Source: Anaerobiospirillum sp. NML120449
GTDB lineage: Bacteria > Pseudomonadota > Gammaproteobacteria > Enterobacterales > Succinivibrionaceae
NCBI RefSeq assembly: GCF_023051105.1
Contig: NZ_JALKIL010000005.1
Coordinates: 121,852 to 185,851 of the forward strand
DNA: 64,000 nucleotides
Direction: 5' to 3'
The position numbers and the translations under genes were made by a program. How positions within the stretch are numbered: position 1 is the first letter of the stretch; each line of letters begins with the position of its first letter. Shown piece after piece: positions 1-13,000 of this stretch. Under the pieces are notes generated by a model. That model ran no database searches and was not told the DNA's origin. It worked only from the letters and a program-made list of their open reading frames with translations.

Positions 1-2839
1 CAGTTGCATCTGTGAGTTTGGCAGTCTTACCAGTAATGTTCCCTGTGCTTTCGATATCGCCACCGGTCATTACCAGCTCGTCGAAGTTCATCTCACCCTT
101 GGCATCTACGTTGCCGCCATTCATGGTGAGCTTGTCAAAATTAAGCGAGCCGTGCTCATGTACATCAATCCTGGAACCGTCAGCAAGAGTTACAGTGCCG
201 GCATCGAGTACAGGGGCACCGGTCTGGCCATATTCAGGCGCAGCAGTGTGGTCAGCCTCCATTGCGGAGCCGACTTCAATCACAGCATTCTTGCTGGCAT
301 CAATATCCTGGGCAGTCCAGTAGCCATACTTGACCTTAAGGGCAGCCTTTTGCTTGTCATCGAGGCCATCAAGATTAAGGTTCATATCAAGATGACCAGT
401 ATCAGCTGAATGCGATGCAAGCTCACCAGCTGCGCCGCCTGAGGTCAGACGACCAAACTGGTCTGTCTTGCGATCTGCAAAACCAAGCTGTACCTCTGCC
501 TCATGGCCAACCTTGATGTTCTCAACCTGGTTCTTTGAGTTAAGCTCTTTACCGACAACGAGCTTGCCACTCTTCAGATCGAGCTCACCTTTTCCATAAG
601 TGGCACTGTCAATGGTCATGCCCTCTCTGGCAATGAGGGTATTACCCTTGCCAAAATCAATGGCATCAGCCTTTAAATGCATGTTTTTGGCATCGACAGT
701 ATTACCAGTTCCAGTAATACCAATGTTGTCAGTCTTTACGCCTGCAGCATCAGCAACTTTCTGGAATCTGTCCATTGAAAATGCCTGATGCTTGCCATTT
801 TTCTTGGTTCCGTTGAGATCTCCCTCGATAACCATGCTGGCATTGCCACCAAGATGTATGGCAGCTCCCATAGGAGAGGAGCCATTTCTATGATTGTTGG
901 CATTAAGAAGCTGATCAGCATTTTCCTGATTTAACTTTATGGTACCGTCTTTAACATCGAAAGTAGTCTTATGCTGCTTGCTTGCTGCAATAGCAATCTT
1001 TCCTGTTGTAAGGTCAAGAGTAGCATGGCTGTTATAGTTGACTTTATCGCCATTTGCGTTAACAGGAATCTCCTGAACACCGTTACCGTAAATCTTTACA
1101 GTGGTATCGGCCATGTTCTGAAGTGCCATACCCTCTTTAATCTTAAGAGTGGCATCAATACCTTTGCTTGCAGGATCGTTTTCAGCACCGCCGACCTGCA
1201 GTTCTCCACCTGCAAGATTTACGTATCTCTGATGAGTAACATTGCCAGCAGCTACGTGCAGCTTGCCGCCGCTTTCGAGCTTGATATTCTTGTCAATAGA
1301 GGTGCTGCCAGCAGCCATGACCTTATCGAGGCTGGCATCATATGGATTATCAACTTCTTCGGTATTTACAAACTCAATTGTGTTCTTAAGGTTAAAAGAA
1401 TCGTCACCTGAGGTCTTGAGGGTAACATCCTTTACAGTGACCTTATTGAAGTTGTAATCGACATTGTTCTTACCAACCTCCTGAAGTTCGAGCTTATCAG
1501 CCTTGAGGTTGAGGGCATTACCAAGATCCCATCCGGCAGTTGGATTATCGCCAGTAACAAGTGCCTTATTGACCAGCATCTTGTCAGCAGAAATAGTTGC
1601 GCCGTCATGAACCTGGATCTGGCCCATGAAGCGCTTGTCATTAAACTTGAAATTGTTCAGGTGAACAGCTGAGCCGTTCTTGTTCTTAAGATTGAGCTCG
1701 CCATCACTTTCAATTTCAATGGTTCCGTGATGATTATCACTTGACTTTGTTGCATTCACAAAGTCATGAACCTGACCCCAGTATGCCTTTAATTTGGCCT
1801 TCTGGTCATTATCACCATCACCAATCGTAAGCAGAGCATTCTGCTTATGCTGGTTGGTTATCTTTGCACCCTGACCAAGCTCAAGAGTACCGTTTTTAAG
1901 ATGGACCTTGCCTGCATTGGCCTGAGCAGGAGCTCCTTCAATCTGGATGGTGCCGGAGTTGATCTTCAGATGGGTATCAGAGCCCTGAAGGGTAGGGGCA
2001 GCCTTGTCAAAATCAAATACAGCAGTACGACCACCACCTACCTTGATAGTAGTGTTGTCCAGGGTGCCAGTTGCCTTGATTGTGCCGTTGTTGTTAAATC
2101 CGGTGCCTGGCTGATTGTGCTCGGCAAAGGAAATGGTACCGCCAGTGCCCTTAATATTGCCCTGAAGCACGACGTTTTCAGCATTCTTGCCATTCATGAT
2201 AATGGTGCCGCCATTCAGATTGATTTCTGATGCACCATCCTTATGAGTATGGTCACGACCAAAAGCTGTTAATGAGCCATGTGCATTTTCGGTTTCTGCA
2301 ATGTGAACAATACCACCAGAGCCAATATTGATGGTATCAGCACTTACCTGAACACTGTTGCCTGAGTGGTAGCCTGAACGTATACGCAGCTCACCCTGAT
2401 TGACATCAATCTTACCGATGTCCATCTTGAACTCGTATCCGCCCTCTGGCTCACCGAGAGCCATAACAGCATTCTGGCCATCAAGCTTAAGAGTTCCATC
2501 ACCAGTGATACCTGAGCCCTGACCGTAGCCACGGATCTTATAAGGATCACTGCTGTCACCACCAGTAACAGTAAGGTCGCCCTTCCAGTCGAGCTTGCTG
2601 GTTACCTTAAAATCTTTTGAGCCTCCGCCCAGTGTGCCATCGAGTGTATAGTCGCCACTGTTCTTAAGCTGATTGATATCAGTTAAAGCGGTTGCAGCAT
2701 CGGCGGTGGAGGAGTAGACGCTGGCCAGCGCTGCCGTGCTGAGAATAGCGGTAGAAGCCAGACCTTTGAGATAGGCGTCCTTCAGTACAGCACGGTACTG
2801 TGCTGACAGAAATGTGATGGTGGAATTTGTTTGCTTCAT
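1..2839 (-). CDS. Giant autotransporter, N-terminal part (cut by left window edge)
   Basis: The first 946 codons of a type V secreted protein; the 3' end, including any beta-barrel, lies outside the window. The start is the ATG at 2837-2839, preceded by a GAGAG ribosome-binding-like stretch. Residues 1-26 (beginning MKQTNSTITFLSAQYRAVLK) are a charged N-terminal extension, followed by a hydrophobic core and an Ala-rich cleavage region near residue 48. The rest is Gly/Asn/Thr-rich beta-helix passenger. It is clearly paralogous to the N-terminal half of the autotransporter at 4088-14671, sharing blocks such as GTIKATG, TAVFDFDKA and FNDKRFMGQIQ. No protease or lipase motif is visible. The leader resembles that of the 14671 gene, suggesting a recent duplication. 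I infer a surface-displayed adhesin or structural passenger; the family is secure, the function is not. Confidence 0.9.
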   Translation of the reverse strand, partial: MKQTNSTITFLSAQYRAVLKDAYLKGLASTAILSTAALASVYSSTADAATALTDINQLKNSGDYTLDGTLGGGSKDFKVTSKLDWKGDLTVTGGDSSDPYKIRGYGQGSGITGDGTLKLDGQNAVMALGEPEGGYEFKMDIGKIDVNQGELRIRSGYHSGNSVQVSADTINIGSGGIVHIAETENAHGSLTAFGRDHTHKDGASEINLNGGTIIMNGKNAENVVLQGNIKGTGGTISFAEHNQPGTGFNNNGTIKATGTLDNTTIKVGGGRTAVFDFDKAAPTLQGSDTHLKINSGTIQIEGAPAQANAGKVHLKNGTLELGQGAKITNQHKQNALLTIGDGDNDQKAKLKAYWGQVHDFVNATKSSDNHHGTIEIESDGELNLKNKNGSAVHLNNFKFNDKRFMGQIQVHDGATISADKMLVNKALVTGDNPTAGWDLGNALNLKADKLELQEVGKNNVDYNFNKVTVKDVTLKTSGDDSFNLKNTIEFVNTEEVDNPYDASLDKVMAAGSTSIDKNIKLESGGKLHVAAGNVTHQRYVNLAGGELQVGGAENDPASKGIDATLKIKEGMALQNMADTTVKIYGNGVQEIPVNANGDKVNYNSHATLDLTTGKIAIAASKQHKTTFDVKDGTIKLNQENADQLLNANNHRNGSSPMGAAIHLGGNASMVIEGDLNGTKKNGKHQAFSMDRFQKVADAAGVKTDNIGITGTGNTVDAKNMHLKADAIDFGKGNTLIAREGMTIDSATYGKGELDLKSGKLVVGKELNSKNQVENIKVGHEAEVQLGFADRKTDQFGRLTSGGAAGELASHSADTGHLDMNLNLDGLDDKQKAALKVKYGYWTAQDIDASKNAVIEVGSAMEADHTAAPEYGQTGAPVLDAGTVTLADGSRIDVHEHGSLNFDKLTMNGGNVDAKGEMNFDELVMTGGDIESTGNITGKTAKLTDAT

Positions 2840-2930
2840 AACTAGCTCTCTACACGACAACCTGTCAGGATAACCGGATCCGGTCACAGAGGGCCGGGCA
2901 ACTGGCCTTGCTGTGGAGTTCCGGTCCGAG

Positions 2931-2951
2931 GCAGATATCGGATACAGGGGT
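2931..2951 (-). promoter_or_regulatory. Conserved leader element shared with the 14671 gene
   Basis: Read on the minus strand, ACCCCTGTA-CCG-ATCTGC lies about 110 nt before the start codon. The same 21-nt element, with three mismatches, lies about 130 nt before the 3,527-aa paralog (14784-14804). In both an A/T-rich stretch lies immediately upstream. It could be a regulator site or mark the promoter or 5' UTR; the role is unknown. Confidence 0.4.
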
Positions 2952-4023
2952 AAAAAATGGAAATCGGGACTCTGGTTCGATTATGGGCAGGCGGCTTTGT
3001 CGGCTGGCGGGGAGACAGCGCAGGTGTGCCTGGAGCTCATGTGCTGTGGTGTTACATGAGTATGTGGCGCTAACCCTTGCTGTCGGGGAAATCCTTATGG
3101 TTCTTCCCTGCTCTCTCCTGAGCAGTACTGCACATATTTAATCTGCACAGACAGTCTGGCGACTGTATGGAGATTGTGAATCAGAGTTGTTAAATCTGCT
3201 GTCTTTGTCAGGACAGCGCGGTTTTGTCTGTTTGTTCGTTCAGTTAAGGCTTAAATGCCCCGGACTGAGCAAAACCTGGCTCAGACCAGGTAATGTCCTA
3301 TTATCGGCAGCATTACGCAAAATTTGACCTTAAATGCTCAAAGTGTGAGCCGTGGCTGACTGCAGCAATGGCCTTGCACATCAGCTGTCAATGTATCTTC
3401 TCTCATATCTATGTTGACGTATTTTACTTTTGGGGCAAGATACGCCTTATGTCTGTAATGCGATCAGCATGTTTATCGGATTTATACCGGCAACAGGCAT
3501 CCCCGGCCGGACACTGATGCCCGGGCCGGGATTCTCTTCTCTCTTCTCTTAATTCTATCTGTTTTTTTTCAATGCACCAATGGTGATCAGTTTGATTTAC
3601 ATCTGTACCCGAAAGCTGCGCTTCGGGATACATGCCGTAAATATCAGCCTTCTCAAAGCAGGTATTACCACCTCTTTGCTGGCTGTACTGAGCTCCGGTG
3701 CAAAAAACTGATACTCAGTAAGGACTGGGCCGTGCAGCAAGGATCGCCCTTGTGCATCAGGCAGACGCCAGGGGCGTCAGCCGGAGGCACATGCAAGGGG
3801 CGTCAGCCGGGGGCTGCAGCCCTTAGGCCGCTGGCCGCTCAGGCGTAGCCGGTCCTGGGATGGCATGGGCCATGGCCGGGCACGGAGCCCTTCTGTCAGG
3901 ACATTATGGCTTTGTCCTGCTGCAATGTGACAGAAAAACAGTCCATTTTTTCACATGCAAAACACGATCCGCCAATGGAATGACGCCTGACTGCCCATGC
4001 ATCAGAAGGCCAGCGGCGGCCGT

Positions 4024-4074
4024 GCAGCACAGCTGCCGGACGTGGCGGCCAGCCGCTGCCCGCAGCTGTGCTGC
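4024..4074 (-). terminator. Hairpin behind the 3,527-aa autotransporter
   Basis: Perfect 13-bp inverted repeat (GCAGCACAGCTGC at 4024-4036 and its complement at 4062-4074), with a GC-rich 25-nt loop, beginning 14 nt after the stop codon. There is no T-run directly after it on the minus strand, so it may be an RNA-stabilising hairpin rather than a classical intrinsic terminator. Confidence 0.5.
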
Positions 4075-4087
4075 GGGCTGGGGCTGG

Positions 4088-7000
4088 TTAGTAGTCGTAG
4101 CGGGCGTTGGCCTCGACTGCCAGATCCTTTGTGGAGTCAGAGGTTCTGTATGCCACGCCGGCACCGGCTGCAAAGCGGCCGTTGCGGACGGTGACGCCAG
4201 CCTTGATGCCTGCGGTGTAGTCATCAACAATCTGGGAGTCGAGGCTGGTGGTCATGTTGTTAACACCCTGCCACTTGACGTCGTTCTTGCTGGACTTGTC
4301 ACCGACATTGGCTGTCATGGTCAGATCAAGAGATGGCTTGATGTTCCAGGTACCATGCTTGATGTTGCGCGATACGGTTACACCAACAGGTATGGAGACC
4401 ATATTGGCAGTGTCACCGGTTGAGCGGGCAATGGTAGAGCCATTGATGGAGACATCATGATCCGAGGTGCTGACATGAGTCAGGCGGATACCGGCATGAG
4501 GAGTAACCTCAACAGGACCTGCCTGCATCTTCTGACGGGCGGTAACACCGGCGGTGATAACCTTGCTGCTCACCGATGCCTTTGCCTCTCCCACAGCTGT
4601 CTGAGTGGAGAGATCGTTACTGGTCTGGGTATAGGCCATATCAGCAAGCACGGAGATCGGACCTCTGGTGTAACGGCCGTAGGCAGCAGCACCAATGTAC
4701 TTGCCTTCGTTCTTCACACCCGATACCAGTCCCTTTGAATCACCGTCAACAGTACCGGCACTGATAGCTGCACCGACCTCGACATTAGGGTGGACGCGTA
4801 CATCCAGACCTGCTGTCATGCCGGCAAGCTTAATATCATTGCCATAGCTCTTGTTGTCAGCAGTCAGGCCGTCGCTGTCAACCTTTCTGTAGGTTGGAGT
4901 CATCCAGGTTGATCCCTTGCTGTAGGCCTGCTTCTCATTACGCTTGTCGTTCATCCATGGCACAGCCTGAACCGGCTTTGAGGTGTAACGATCATCTACG
5001 GAAGCTGTAGTCATGCCTGAACGGGCAGCAATGGCATCAGTAGTAACCTCAGAGGCGGTCAGAGCACTGCGGGCAGTACCACCAAGGCTGGACATACGGG
5101 CTACAGCCTCAGCATCACGGCCGGAATTGGTAGCTGTAACAATGTAGTTGAGCAGCGGGTTGTTGGCCTTATGGTAAACGCTGTAGGAGCTGTCAGGATT
5201 CTTGACCGGAACAAAGTTGGTAGCGGTCAGTACATTGCCGCTGCCATCAGTAAACTGCTGATTGTCAGGATTGTAGGTCACGCCTGAGGCTACATCACCA
5301 TGCAGTGGTGGACGGTTTGGATTGTTGTCAAAGCCGCCATACTGGGCCAGAGAGTCACGTACCGGCTGAGAAACATCGTTAAAGCTCTTGTCAGCCACGG
5401 TCTGATTGACGGTAAGGAAGAGATCATCAACCTGACCTGGACCAAAGCCCTCAGGAGCCTCAAACAGTCCGTTTACAGACTCGGCATCCATTGGCTTGCC
5501 ATCTTCGGTAATGAGTTCAATCTTGCCATTGGTATCACGGAATACCTTGATTGGGGCATTAGGATTGATGGTGGTACCGGCAATGAGCAGCTTGGAGCCC
5601 TTCTTTGCGTACATGCTGGCATCGGGCTTCTTAAAGGTGATGGCAGCTGAGTCAGTACCCTGTACGGCATCGTTATGCAGTACCAGAGCTGAATTGTTGT
5701 CCACATAAATATCGTTGGCAGCAATCAGGCCCTTGTACTGGGCATCAGCAGCATGGTACTCGTCATAGCCACGGGTGGCATCGACCACAATCTTGCTGCC
5801 TGAGGCCAGGGTAACTGGACGGCCTACGTAGGCTACAGAGCCAATGGCATCTGGAGAGGATGCCGGATCCTGCAGCGAGCCGTTCTTGAAATAAGGTGCC
5901 AGAGCGGTCTGAATTTCATTAACGGCGCCGTCAACATCCTTAGCTGATGTGCCCATGGCGATTACAGCATTCTTAAGGGCTACCACTGTACCGTTGAGCT
6001 CACCTGCACGGGTAACTGCTGCGGCAGCAGCCAGCTTGGCTGGTGCACCTGTCTCAGGGCTGGTGCCAGGGGTGCCTCCGGCACCTGGAGTGGTGCCGGC
6101 GTCAGGGCCGGTGCCGTTGCCGGCATCAGGGCCGGTGCCGGTGCCTGGGCCGGTGCCGCCCTCAGGGGCATGTGGCAGGGACGGATCTGTGCCCATGTTG
6201 TTCATGGCAACAATAGTGGCCTTCTCGCCATACTCAGGGTCAGCCACGATAGTGCCGCCATTGAGATTGGCGTAGCCTGCAAGCAGGTGGGCAGTGCCGC
6301 CCTTGCCATCAGATCCAGCGCGGACTTCCACGCCCTGAGCCAGATCCAGCTGACCTGCAGTGGTATTGCCTTTGGCAAGGTGGACGCCACGGGTAAACTC
6401 GACTGAGCCAAATTCATTATTGCCGCTGAGAATGGCCTGGTTGCCAAAGCGGGCCTTGCCCTTGACCTTCATGTCGCCGCTGTACTCGGTAAGCAGAGTA
6501 TCGACATTGCCGGTAATGTCCAGCTCCTGAGCCTCAATTGAGGCGCCGGTGGAGCCAGGGTTTTCAGGGGTGCCTGGAGTTGCGCCTGGTACTGTGCCGG
6601 TCAGGTTCTGAGCCTTGAAGGTACCGGCCACTACAATCTTGCCGTTGGCACGGACAAACTCAATATCATTGATATTGCCACCAACCTCAAGGGTAGAGCC
6701 ACGGACCACATCAAGCTGAGTGCTCTTTTCCAGATCCTTGCCTACCTTGAGAGTGCCGGCAGTGACCTGGACCTTGTTCATGCCGGTCACATTGTTTCCG
6801 GCAGTTACAGTGCCGCCGCCGTTGACGGACAGGACTTCACCATTCTGGATGTTCTGAGCAATATCAGCAGTACCACCGAGGTAGACATTCTTGACGCCGT
6901 CAATGTTCTGGGCAGTAAGGGTGGTACCTGAGGTCATGTTGAGCTCGCTGCCGCTGGCAATGCTGCCGGAGACATTGAGCGCACCACTGTCAGCCAGTAC

Positions 7001-10000
7001 CTTGTCAAAATTAAAGACGCTTCCGCCCACCTCAGTTTTGGTATTGGAGGTCATTAACTTGCGGACATTATCGATATCGCCGCTGACCTTGATGGTGCTG
7101 TCCTGAGCTACCAGAGTATCGCTGTTGGCAATACCGCCGGCACCAACAGTGGAACCGGAGCCAATCTCAATGGTTTCACTGCCGTCAATCTTGCCTGCAA
7201 TATCAGTGGAGCTGTTCATCACCACGATCTGCTTGACCTGGTTTACTCCGCCTGTAGAGGCCAGCTTGCTGCCTGAGGTCAGCTGCATGATGTCGGCATT
7301 GGCGATATCGCCGCCGGCATTGACAGTGCTGCCCTGCATCAGGACCTTCTTGACCTCATTGATGCCGCCACCGGCTGTGAGCTCACTGTTTAACAGCTGC
7401 AGGTTTTCAGAGCCGCTGATCACGCCGCCAATGTTGCCTGTGGACTTGTTAAAGGCGATATTTTTGACATTATCAATGCCACCAGTGGTGGTCAGGCTGG
7501 AATTGTCAATTGCAGTGAGCTTGTCAGCATTGGTGATGCTGCCGCCTACAGTAGCAGTAGTGCCGCCAAGTCCAAGATCCTTTACCTTGTCGATATTGCC
7601 ACTGACATTGACTGTGCTGTTAAGAGCCACCATCTTGTCAGAGGTACTGATATCGCCGCCAATATTGGCAGTGGAGTCACTGATACCAATATCCTTGATG
7701 CTGGACAGACCGCCACCAGTAGTAGTGATGGTGCTGCCTGATACGGCAGTCAGGCTCTCAGAGCCCTTAATGCCCTTACCGGCATTAAGAGCGGAGGCTG
7801 AGGCAATGATCTTCTTGACCTCGTTGATGGCATCAGCTGTGGTCAGCTCACTGCCAGAGGCCAGAGTCAGGCTGTCAGAGTTATTAATTCCACCGCCAAT
7901 AGTGGCCTTGGAATCCATAAGAGTAATGTTCTTGACCTGCTCAAGACCGCCATTAGTGGTATTAAGCTCGCTCTTGCCGGTGACAATGACGGTCTCAGCA
8001 CCATTGATGGCACCACCGATATTGGCAGTGGAGCCGGCCATGAGTACTTCCTTAACCCTGTCGATACCGCCCTGAGTCTTGAGATCAGAGCCTCCGGTCA
8101 GAGCAATGGTGTCAGTACCGCTGATACCACCGCCAATGCTGGCCTTGGAATCATGAACAGTAACCTTCTGAACATCATTAAGGGCACCAGAGGTATTAAG
8201 CTCACTCTTTGAGACCAGAGCCAGACTGGTGGTGCCGTTGATGCCACCGCCAATGGTTGCTTTGGAAGCAGAGAGGGTGATGTCCTTAATCTGATCAAGA
8301 GAGCCGCTTGCTGAAAGCTCACTGCCCTTGACCATGGTCAGGCTGTCGCCACTGGTAACAGCGCCGTCGATAACAGCTTTGGAGGCTGCAAGGGTAATTT
8401 CCTTGATGCTCTGCAGACCTGAACCTGAGGTAGTAAGGTTACTGCCCTCAACGAGCTGGAGCTTGTCAGTATTGGCAATGCCACCCTTGAGGTTGATATC
8501 GGAGCTGTGAGCAATGATCTGCTTGACCTTGTCAAGACCGCTCTGTACAGACAGGGAGCCGCTGACAGAACTGATATTGTCAGTACCGGTAATGCTGCCG
8601 CCTATGGTGACATCGCCTGAAGAAATGGCAATATCCTTGACGTTCTCCAGATTTCCGGCCACATTCAGCTTATTAGCTGCCTCGAGCTTGTCGATATTGG
8701 TCAGGTTCTTACCAATGGTGGTCTCACCTGTTACCGAGACGCGATCGACATTGTCGATACCCTCAGCAATGCTGGTCAGAGCATCAATAAAGACATTGGT
8801 ATAGTCACCCTGACCCTGAATCTTGTTGATATTGGTTACAGTGGAGCTGTTACCGCCAATGACAACATTGGTCTTGTCGCTCTCCTTACCGGCCTTGAGA
8901 ATGATGTCCTTGAGGTTACCGCCATTATTAAAGGCAAAGGAGGCACCGGAGTCGAGGGTCACGTCAATAAGGGCATCATTATTGGTAGTGTCGACTACAA
9001 AATTGCCATTGTTCTTTGCGGCATTGTTTAAAGAGCCGTTACCGAGCAGTACGTCATTACCGTCCACACGCATTGAGCCTACGTGGGCTACGACCTTCTC
9101 GCCGTCCTTGATATTTACCAGACGGGCTTCATCAAGCTTGTCGATCTTGACGCCGTCAAGGCCCATGGAAGAAATGAATACCTTGAGCTTCTGCCAGTCA
9201 ACATCACCATTAGGCAGGAAGACATCTTCAAGACCGTCGAGCAGGGCATCACCAATATCGATATTGCCATCAGGAACACCATCAGGATTCTTGAGGAACT
9301 CTTCCTTTAACTTCTTGATGTCTTCCTTGGTCAGAAAGGTCTTGTTGTCAAAATTGAACTTGATGGTGGCGCCATCACTGAGGGTAATGTTATTAGTGTA
9401 CTTGTCCTTTGGATCAATAGGACCGCCATTGCTGCCCTCAGGGTGCTCATTACCGTTGTTACCGCTGATGTCATGCTTGAACACCAGATCACGCAGAGCC
9501 TCAATGCCCAGCTCCAGTTTGGCAGTGGCACCGCTGATATTGATGTCACCACCGGTAGTGGTAAAGCCATAATCGAGCTTGTCACCGGCAGCAGTACCCA
9601 GAGGAGCCTTACCGGCTGTCATCTTGCTTTCAATGATATTGAGGACACCATCTGACATGGCGAAATCTTTAACAGTCAGATCGCCATTTTTGATAATACT
9701 GCCGTCAGGTCCCTTGAGGTTACCAATATTGATGGTACCACCAGCCATATTGAGACGATCGGCAGTCATGCTGCCAGAGGTATTGAGCTCACCTGCTGTA
9801 ATACCGACATCACCGGCAGCCAGCTGACCATTGACGGACATGGAGCCGCCATTGATTTCAAGAGGACCAACAGTGGCTGCACCACTGACAGTAAGCGACC
9901 CCTTGCTGACCTCAAGATTGCCTGTGATCAGGCCATTACCGGCAGAAACATCAGCGCCGTTGATATGCATAGTACCGGCAGTCAATGCACCGCCGGCAGT

Positions 10001-13000
10001 AATCTTTCCGCCATCGAGCTGAGCATTACCCTGGATATCAAGACGGTTGCCAATATTTGCAGTACCGCCAGTTGCTTTGAGATTGCCACCAACATTGGCT
10101 GAGCCGCTGACATTGAAATTACCGCCTGCCAGAGTGGTATTGCCAATGGAGCTGAAATCACCGGCGCTAAGAGAGCCGCCATTGAGATCAAGGCTGCCTG
10201 CGCTGACTGTACCCTTTGAGGTTAAGTCGCCATTGTCTATAACCAGCTCCTGGCCTACAGCAAGGCCACGGTCAAAGGAAGCAGTGCCGCCCTTCATGTT
10301 GAACTTGCCTTCAACCAGACCGTTGCCACTGACCTGAACTTCGGAGGTGCCGCTGACAATCATATTCTGGGCAGCATGCAGATTACCGCCAGCGCCTAAC
10401 TTTGAGTCATAGACCTCAATGTAGCCATCAGATGACAGATTGCCATTGCTGGTAATCTCACCCTTATTAACATAGATTTCCTGAGCGGCAAGGTTGCCAC
10501 CGGCACTTACAGTGCCGCTGTCTTCAACATGGAGCTCGCCACTGGCGGTAAAAGCACCGCTGGTAGTAATGGAGCCACCGGAAACATTGACGTTGTTGCC
10601 GTTGAAGACGCCACCTGCTGTTACTGTGCCCTTGTTGATATCAACATTGTTGACAGTAATATCGCTCTTGCCATTGAGACTGCCACCGGACATGGTGAGA
10701 TTACCGCCGCTGAATCTGCCACCTGCGGTTACAGTTCCCTCAGTCATGTTGACATTATCAACAGTCATGTCGCCACTGCTGGAGAGCTCACCGCCGGACA
10801 TGGTGAGATCGCCACCAGAATAGGTGCCACCAGCAGTGACAGTACCGCTGGTAATGATGACATTGTCAACAGTCATGTCAGAGCCTGTAGTAAGACTGCC
10901 ACCTGACATGGTGATGTCATCACCCTGGTACTTGCCACCTGCAGTAACAGTACCTCCTGACATGGTAACAGCACCAACAGTAAAGTCGCCGCTTCCGGCA
11001 ATGGTGCCTCCCGACATGGTGATATTGCCGCCAATGACATTACCACCTGCGTTGACCTTGCCTGCAGTTATCTGCATGGTGCCATACTGGAAATTCTTAC
11101 CGGCGTTGACGGTGCCATTGTTCAGGCTGACATGATCACCGGTAATAAAATCACCGGAGGCAGTGACAGTAACCTTGCCAATGCTGGAGTCACCACTGAC
11201 CTTGATATCCTTGCCTGCTGTTAGAACACCGGCACGGGCATCGAGATTCTTGCCCACAATCAGACTGCCACCATATTTGGCAGCACCGCCTTCCATGATG
11301 TAATCGCCTAAGGCTACACCGTCGCCGCTGACTCTTACCAGAGCCTTGCCACTTACCTTGTAATCATCAAGAGCAACAGAATTGCCTTTAACATTGATTT
11401 CACCGCCACGGAAATCAAAGTTATTGGCAGTCAGGTTCTTATTGACAGTTACACCACCACTGGTGACGGTCATGTCGCCACTGACGGTCATGTCACCGGC
11501 GCCGCCAATGGCGCCGTTATCCATGGTGTAATCGCCGGAAACATCAATGGTTCCAGCGCTTAACACGCCACCGGTCTGATTAACATCACCCTGACCCAGG
11601 AAAGTGCCAGCTGCAGTTACAGAGCCGGAAGAAAGATTCATGTTCTTAAGGACAGTGACATTCTTTCTGCCAGTAAGATGGGTACCGCCAGCATTGAGCT
11701 CGTCTTCAAATACGGCATCACCTGAGACGTTGATCAGGCCACCATTGAGATTTGAGGCTCCAGGACCACGGGCGGTGAGATTCTTGCCGGCATTGATGGT
11801 GCCGCCGGTCATATTGACAGTACCGGCAGTGATATCAGAACTGGTGTCAATGGTGCCATTGGCCATGGCCAGGTCATCAAAGTGCATATCGCCGGAGGCC
11901 TTGACCTTGCCGCCCTTCATATCGAGCTTGTCAAAATCAACAGAGCTCTGATCATGCACAATGATCTGGGAACCATCAGCCAGAGTTACAGTGGCAGCCT
12001 CAAGTGCAGGAACACCATTGCCGTATACAGGCGCAGCAGTTTCTCCGGTCCCCAGTGCGGAGCCGACTTCAATTAAACCGTTTTGTGAAGCGTCTATATC
12101 CTTTGCAGACCACTTGCCATACTTGACCTTTAAGGCAGCCAGCTTGTCAGGGTTAATACCATCGAGCTTGATGTCAATCTGGACATTGCCGGTATCAGCA
12201 GACTTATCAGTCAGAGTACCAGCAGCACCTGCGGCAGTAAGATCGCCAAAGCGATCGGTCTCACGCTTGGCATAGCCAAGCTCAAGCTCTGCAGTTGAGG
12301 CGTCCTTACCCACATTGATCTGGCTGACACCGCCATCAGAGCTCAGTCTGTTACCCACAACCATACGGCCACTGGTAAGAGCAAACTCACCGTTGGACTG
12401 CTTTTGAGCATCAATGGTCATACCCTCACGGGCAATGAAGCTGTTACCCTCGCCAGGATTGAGCTCAGCTCCCTTGAGATGCATGTTAACTGCCTGCACA
12501 GTATTTCCTGTGCCGGAGATACCTACCTCGTCAGTGTTGAGCTGATCAGCACCGGAAACCTGCTTGAAGATCTCAGTAGAGATGCCAGTGCTCTTACCTC
12601 TGTCCAGGGCATTAAGCTCACCTTCGATAACCATGCTGGCATTGCCGCCCAGATGCACGGCTGCACCAATGGCAGTGTTGCCTTTGCGCTTGTTCTGAGT
12701 ATCAAGCAGCTCACGGGCATTATCAGTGCTGAGCTTGAGAGATCCGTCCTGAATGTCAAAGGTGGCCTTGTTCTTAGGCTTGCTATTACCGGCAATAGTG
12801 AGCTTTCCGGAAGTCAGGTCGAGCACAGCCTGGCCCTTGATGGTCTTGCCACCACTGCCGTTAGCATCAGCACCTACAGTCTGCTCACCTGTACCCTTGA
12901 TGGAAATACTGGTTGGGGCCTTACTGGTAATATGCAGGCCACCCACAGCCTTCCACTGAGCGTCTACACCACTGGTGCGCTCACGCATGTTGTAGGTGTC

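Larger units (their letters stand above)
2840..4087. other. Intergenic: 3' region of the 3,527-aa autotransporter and leader of the next
   Basis: No convincing gene. It holds the 5' leader of the left-edge autotransporter and the 3' hairpin of the giant one. There is a 15-bp direct repeat (AGGGGCGTCAGCCGG) at 3770-3784 and 3796-3810. The stretch CTATTATCGG at 3298-3307 is also found upstream of the 14671 gene at 15529-15538. The open frames here are GC-rich chance frames without ribosome-binding sites. Confidence 0.6.

Noticed and set aside
3860..4423. 187-codon plus-strand frame overlapping the 3' end of the giant autotransporter
   Set aside because: Antisense to the conserved barrel; composition is that of a shadow frame.
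7125..8075. Long plus-strand open frames opposite the autotransporter repeats (for example 316 codons here, and 8823-9572)
   Set aside because: They mirror the repetitive minus-strand codons (Pro/Leu/Ser-rich), have no ribosome-binding site and no recognisable motif.
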